Shown: one piece after another, positions 60,321 to 64,000 of the stretch
Position numbering within the stretch: the stretch's first letter is position 1
How the letters are laid out: each line of letters opens with the position of its first letter
Assembly: GCF_024734895.1 (NCBI RefSeq)
Contig: NZ_CP091430.1
Coordinates: forward strand, 1,652,001-1,716,000
Source: Paenibacillus spongiae
Lineage (GTDB): Bacteria > Bacillota > Bacilli > Paenibacillales > Paenibacillaceae
DNA length: 64,000 nucleotides
Direction: 5' to 3'
Position numbers and translations under genes: made by a program
Notes under the pieces: generated by a model
The model's input: the letters and a program-made list of their open reading frames with translations, nothing else
Databases searched by the model: none
Told to the model about the DNA's origin: nothing

Positions 60321-61544
60321 TTACCCAGTCCGGGAAAAATGGGCGTTTGCTTTAGGAGGGCGAAGCGTATGAAAGGGCAGCAGAGAGACGGCGATCATCA
60401 ACCCGACAAAGGCGATGTAATAGGGCGACACATGGTCGCGCAGCTGACCGGCCAGCATCGGACCTAGAAAGGAACCGACCGAGAACGCGATGGAGAGCAC
60501 CGAGAAGGTGCGGCCGTATCGCTTGCCTCCGCTTAACTCGATAAGGAGCGTAGAGAGGGCGGGGAAGATGATGCCTTTGGCCATGCCGAGAATGAAAAGC
60601 AGCACGAACAGCGGCAGGGGGGCGCCTGCGGCGATGGCGAAATAGGTAAGGGCAAGCATGAAGGCGCCCCACAGCGTCCGAAGATAAGCGGACAGCCGGT
60701 TCAGAAACAGCAGGCTCAGCGTAAGCAGCGCGCCGAGGCTGACGACGGAGAAGAGAAGTCCTGTCGTCATCATCGCTTCCATCGTATGCGCCATAAGCGG
60801 GAGCTCGAAGGATAGAATCCCCTGCGCACAGCTCATGGCGACGGGAAGAACATAAACAAGCCATGGGACGGACATGTCGGGGGACGCTTCCTTGCCGCCT
60901 GCAGTACTCTTCTTGGGATTCTTCAGCGTTAAAGGGCTATGCTGATGGCCCGCCGTACCGTTGGTCGCCAAGTCGTCCAGAGCCTCGCTTGCTTGCGGGG
61001 GTACATCCCGAATAAATAATAAGGCGCATGCCGCCGTGCCGATCAGGATCCAGCCGAGGACGAGGAATGCGGTCGTGAATCCGATCTGGGCGACCAGAAA
61101 CGCGCCTGCCGCAGGCGAAACGACGGAAGCGAGTGTATGGATAAGGCCGTTGCCGGCCATCAGCTTGCCTTGTTCCACCCGGTCTTTCGCAAGCCGGGCG
61201 AGCAGTGCCATACAGGCAGGCGAAAGAAAGGCGAGCACGAAGCCGCTGATGGAACGCAGCACGAGCAGCTGCCAAGGATTTGTGACACCGGCCTGGAAGA
61301 CGAGAATAATGCCGGCCGCCGCAAGGCTGAATACGATAAATAACCGGCTGCCGTACCGGTCCACGCCAAAGCCGGCAATGACGTTCCCCGGCAGATGGGT
61401 GATGGAATAGAGCCCCATCATCAGGCCGATAAATGAAGGCGCGGCCCCCAACGAAACGGCAAACGGCGTTAAGATCGGGTATTGGGCGTGAAGATCGAAG
61501 AAAGCGACGAACAGGAACAGGTAGAGCCATACCGCGGTTCTCAA
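60321..61544 (-). CDS. MFS transporter
   Basis: 407 residues from TTG 61544, with GGGAGGT 6 nt upstream; an ATG in the leader (61549) runs into a stop at once. Twelve membrane segments with FLDLHAQYPILTPF-like opening (FFDLHAQYPILTPF), loop motif GVDRYGSRLF between helices 2 and 3, and a charged central loop (about 195-225). Probably a drug or small-molecule exporter. No neighbouring regulator. Confidence 0.88.
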   Translation of the reverse strand: MRTAVWLYLFLFVAFFDLHAQYPILTPFAVSLGAAPSFIGLMMGLYSITHLPGNVIAGFGVDRYGSRLFIVFSLAAAGIILVFQAGVTNPWQLLVLRSISGFVLAFLSPACMALLARLAKDRVEQGKLMAGNGLIHTLASVVSPAAGAFLVAQIGFTTAFLVLGWILIGTAACALLFIRDVPPQASEALDDLATNGTAGHQHSPLTLKNPKKSTAGGKEASPDMSVPWLVYVLPVAMSCAQGILSFELPLMAHTMEAMMTTGLLFSVVSLGALLTLSLLFLNRLSAYLRTLWGAFMLALTYFAIAAGAPLPLFVLLFILGMAKGIIFPALSTLLIELSGGKRYGRTFSVLSIAFSVGSFLGPMLAGQLRDHVSPYYIAFVGLMIAVSLLPFHTLRPPKANAHFSRTG

Positions 61545-61816
61545 AACATTACCTCCCTCACAGTAACGGCAGCTGTCTGCCGCTTTTGTTCATCATCCTG
61601 CCAAGGCTGTCGGCAGCGGTTGGGAACCCCATCGTACAGGATCAGCCATGTTACTACTTGTACGCTTGGATAAGCCCCGATATGTCTGCATCTCCCCCGC
61701 AGATGCGCAAAAGCCGTGCATGAATCATGCAATTGAACCGTTTACGCCCATTTCAGCATCAGGTATAATATTTTGTAATCAAGGTTTACAAGCAGTATAA
61801 TAGAGGAGACAATCGG

Positions 61817-62254
61817 ATGAATTTTAATTATGACATGGATACGTGGATTCAATTTTTCAAAGACAATTGGCTTGTCCTCCTAATTGCACTGATCGTTCTT
61901 TTCCTGGTCATCAAGATTGTCAAGACGGTTGTGAAATGGGCGATTGTGGCCGTTATCGTGGTCGGTGTCGTTATTTACAGCGGCTATACGCTGGAAGATG
62001 TGAAGGATCTCGGCGCGAAGGTGGCGGAGAGCGTCAAGCAAGAAGCGGTTACGGCTATGGCCGGCGAAGTGAAGGATGCAACTTATACGACCAACAGCGA
62101 CGGAACCTTTACGGTAAAATCAAAAAATATCGAGATCACTGGCAATCCGGGTGAGAATGAAGTGAAAGTGTCGTTTCAAGGCGCATCGCTCGGCACCTGG
62201 AAAATCGACGAAACGATTCAGGCTTTGATCGATCAAGCTAAGATGAATAGTTAG
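61817..62254 (+). CDS. membrane protein of unknown function
   Basis: 145 residues, GGAG 7 nt upstream. Two adjacent membrane helices (LVLLIALIVLFLVIKIV and AIVAVIVVGVVIYSGY) precede a small external or cytosolic domain with beta character (TYTTNSDGTFTVKSKN, EVKVSFQGASLG). It lies 95 bp before a transglutaminase-domain gene in the same direction, so may share a wall-related role. Confidence 0.6.
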   Translation: MNFNYDMDTWIQFFKDNWLVLLIALIVLFLVIKIVKTVVKWAIVAVIVVGVVIYSGYTLEDVKDLGAKVAESVKQEAVTAMAGEVKDATYTTNSDGTFTVKSKNIEITGNPGENEVKVSFQGASLGTWKIDETIQALIDQAKMNS

Positions 62255-62349
62255 CCGCCGGGCGTGGTCACCGGGCTGTCCCCGTCCATGAGGATGCATT
62301 CCGCCATGCGGGATAGCCGAAGCGGCGCTAAGATGAGGAGACGTGTTGC

Positions 62350-63510
62350 ATGAACACATGGTTTGGGGCGCTGCTTAAGCCGGAACCAGTTGCGCTCATG
62401 GTGCTTCTCTTCCTGCTCGGCTCGCTTATTCAAGGATTGAGAAGAGGTGCGTCGGGATCCGCGAAGCACCTTTTCTTTTTTGTCTGGGAGGCGATAACAG
62501 CCGTTATATCGCTCATATTGGCAGGCAAGCTGGCTGCCTGGCTGTCTCCGGTTGTGAAGGAATGGCTTATTGCGCGGGAAATAATGGTGCCCAAGGAGCA
62601 GATAGGGGCATGGAAGCAGCTATGGTACACGCTGGTGACAAGCTTGCGTGATTTCGAGCTGCTGCGTTTCGGCATGCTGTTCCTGCTGGGCTACCTGCTG
62701 ATGCGCTTCGCGCTGAGCTGGCTCTATCCACTCGGCGGAATGCTGTTCGACCGGATCGATGGAAGGGAGCGCCGGCATTACGTTCCGTCAAGCGGCGGAC
62801 GTGCGGCCAGCCGTGCGACCGGGGCGTTATTAGGGGCTTTAATGGGCGCGGGGCGGGCCTTTATTGCGATTGCGATTCTATTCGTCTACGTAACGCTGCT
62901 GCCGGATGCCCCGCTTACCGATTCGATTCGCGCTTCTTCCTTCTACAACAAGACAGCGGAGGAGCTGCTTGAACCGGTAGCCGGAGACGTGCTGGCCAAG
63001 AGCGGCCCGGTCTTCACGGAAGCCGTACAGGCGGAATTCCGCCGCGTGCTGCAGCGGAAATATGAGGTTATCGACGCAGCGGTGCCAAAGGATATCGAAC
63101 AGGCGGCCCTTACTGTCGTTCGCGGTGCCGATACCGACAAGGAGAAGGCCAAGGCGCTGTACGACTGGGTCGGCTCGCGCATCGCCTACGACTGGGACAA
63201 GGCGCGCAATTACGAACAGCGGGGCGAATGGAAGGAACAGACGCCAACCGAGACGTTCGAGACAAAGCGGGGCGTGTGCATCGATACGGCGAGGCTGTAT
63301 GCCGTCATGGCGCGCTCGGCAGGGATGGAAGTCCGGGTCGTAACCGGCCTTGGCGCCGATGGCCGGGGCGGGTTTGGGCCGCATGCCTGGAATGAGGTGC
63401 GGCTGGCCGATCAAGGGGGAGAGTGGATTCCGCTTGATGCGACCTGGGCATCGTCGGGAAATTGGTTTAATTCAGAAGGATTCTCGCAGACGCATATTAA
63501 GGAAACTTAA
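62350..63510 (+). CDS. membrane protein with transglutaminase-like domain
   Basis: 386 residues, GAGGAG 9 nt upstream. Four membrane segments in the first half (about 10-30, 42-62, 105-125, 160-180), then a transglutaminase-superfamily domain: Cys in KRGVCIDTARLYAVMAR (about 310), His in GPHAWNEVRL (about 345) and Asp in IPLDATWAS. The Cys-His-Asp triad indicates a peptidase or transglutaminase acting at the membrane, possibly on peptidoglycan peptides. It precedes a penicillin-binding protein gene by 92 bp. Confidence 0.88.
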   Translation: MNTWFGALLKPEPVALMVLLFLLGSLIQGLRRGASGSAKHLFFFVWEAITAVISLILAGKLAAWLSPVVKEWLIAREIMVPKEQIGAWKQLWYTLVTSLRDFELLRFGMLFLLGYLLMRFALSWLYPLGGMLFDRIDGRERRHYVPSSGGRAASRATGALLGALMGAGRAFIAIAILFVYVTLLPDAPLTDSIRASSFYNKTAEELLEPVAGDVLAKSGPVFTEAVQAEFRRVLQRKYEVIDAAVPKDIEQAALTVVRGADTDKEKAKALYDWVGSRIAYDWDKARNYEQRGEWKEQTPTETFETKRGVCIDTARLYAVMARSAGMEVRVVTGLGADGRGGFGPHAWNEVRLADQGGEWIPLDATWASSGNWFNSEGFSQTHIKET

Positions 63511-63602
63511 ATCGGCTTTCCATCGTCTATTATAATAGACGTCAATTGACCGGACTGACGGGCTGTCAGCCGGCACAAATCATATCGAAGGGGGGAGAAT
63601 CC

Positions 63603-64000
63603 GTGCAGGAAGATCAGCAGAAGAAGGAAATAATGAACCGGAGACATTTTTCATTCCGGCTAAACTTATTTTTCTTCGCCACCTTCTTTCTTTTCAGCGT
63701 TCTTATCGTCCGTCTCGCCATTCTGCAGTTTGTCGAAGGACCCCAGCTGAAGGAGGAGGAATCGGCACTAGGCTCCAAGCCGGTCGCGATCCCTCCAATC
63801 CGCGGCAATATTCTTGACTCCAGCGGGAAGGCGATCGCTTACTCCACGTCAACGCAGTCGCTCTATTACACGATCGAGCCCGGCACGAAAGTGGAGGATT
63901 CGAAGGCGCTGGCTGCGAGGCTGTATGCCGATTTCCAGGAACACGGCGATGATAAGTCGCTAACGCTGGATGATATCATCAAGAACATGGACTTGGATTA
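63603..64000 (+). CDS. class B penicillin-binding protein, 5' part (runs off window)
   Basis: From GTG 63603 with a GGGGGGAG site upstream; 132 codons are visible, then the window ends. One signal-anchor segment (about 20-40, LFFFATFFLFSVLIVRLAIL) followed by the dimerisation domain with IPPIRGNILDSSGKAIAYS, the R-G-x-I-x-D motif of class B PBPs. The transpeptidase part with SxxK is beyond the window. A transpeptidase for peptidoglycan crosslinking, type (elongation or division) not determinable here. Confidence 0.88.
   Translation, partial: MQEDQQKKEIMNRRHFSFRLNLFFFATFFLFSVLIVRLAILQFVEGPQLKEEESALGSKPVAIPPIRGNILDSSGKAIAYSTSTQSLYYTIEPGTKVEDSKALAARLYADFQEHGDDKSLTLDDIIKNMDLD

Overview
The window looks like a chromosomal stretch of a Paenibacillus-type endospore-forming Firmicute. 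The grounds are two alpha/beta-type SASP genes, a cwlJ-gerQ germination pair, the tiny cortex regulator cmpA, a YjcZ-type sporulation peptide, a Trp T-box before trpS, a c-di-AMP (ydaO-type) riboswitch before a LysM/3D wall protein, a YesM/YesN/Lpl-type sugar ABC locus, strong AGGAGG ribosome binding sites and frequent GTG/TTG starts. Species cannot be fixed from the sequence alone. Most of the window is moderately GC-rich; roughly 8.7-13.75 kb is visibly more AT-rich (judged by eye, not computed).

Layout. 0-7.7 kb: a truncated CDS, small conserved proteins, a cupredoxin, DedA, a thioredoxin-like protein, an MBL hydrolase, then tex - cmpA - small gene - sprT-like, leading into tRNA genes (Asn, Ser / Glu, Lys, Leu), an order that resembles the ydcI-cmpA-ydcK-tRNA region of Bacillus. 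8.4-8.8 kb: two gene remnants (TetR C-terminus, YqeB-like N-terminus) next to the tRNAs. 9.0-13.75 kb: an apparently acquired module of a divergent TetR repressor, kynureninase, amino acid permease and alanine dehydrogenase, which together would import kynurenine and turn it into anthranilate plus pyruvate and ammonia; two palindromic operators lie on its promoter. 13.9-24 kb: phosphoesterases, a GntR/MFS pair, a CoaD-family enzyme, a second MBL hydrolase, a NAGPA-domain protein, a LysM-CAP protein, an AraC regulator and an unusual HNH protein. 24-31 kb: OmpR-type two-component system, beta-propeller lipoprotein, a CAP protein with an Asn/Gly repeat linker, membrane proteins. 31-39 kb: TetR with a palindromic operator, mannose-1-phosphate guanylyltransferase, riboswitch-controlled LysM/3D protein, polysaccharide deacetylase, CE7 and SGNH esterases, two quinone-oxidoreductase-like MDR enzymes. 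39-46 kb: chemoreceptor, SASPs, YcgQ/YcgR-type permease pair, T-box-trpS. 46-54.1 kb: YesM/YesN two-component system, solute-binding lipoprotein, two permeases and a GH31 enzyme, i.e. an oligosaccharide uptake locus without its own ATPase. 54.2-64 kb: YfhP-type protein, gerQ/cwlJ, ctaB-SCO (cytochrome oxidase assembly), AEC and MFS transporters, yjcZ, a membrane transglutaminase and the start of a class B penicillin-binding protein.

Most notable pattern: an interspersed repeat of about 65-68 bp found at three unrelated loci (2.58-2.80 kb, 26.28-26.55 kb, 44.13-44.22 kb). In each case the array ends in the same CTTTTAGGAGG, which is the ribosome binding site of the next gene. The units carry a small hairpin whose arms differ between loci but stay paired, and one array supplies the stop codon of the upstream histidine kinase. 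This looks like a family of RNA-structured leader repeats tied to translation starts.
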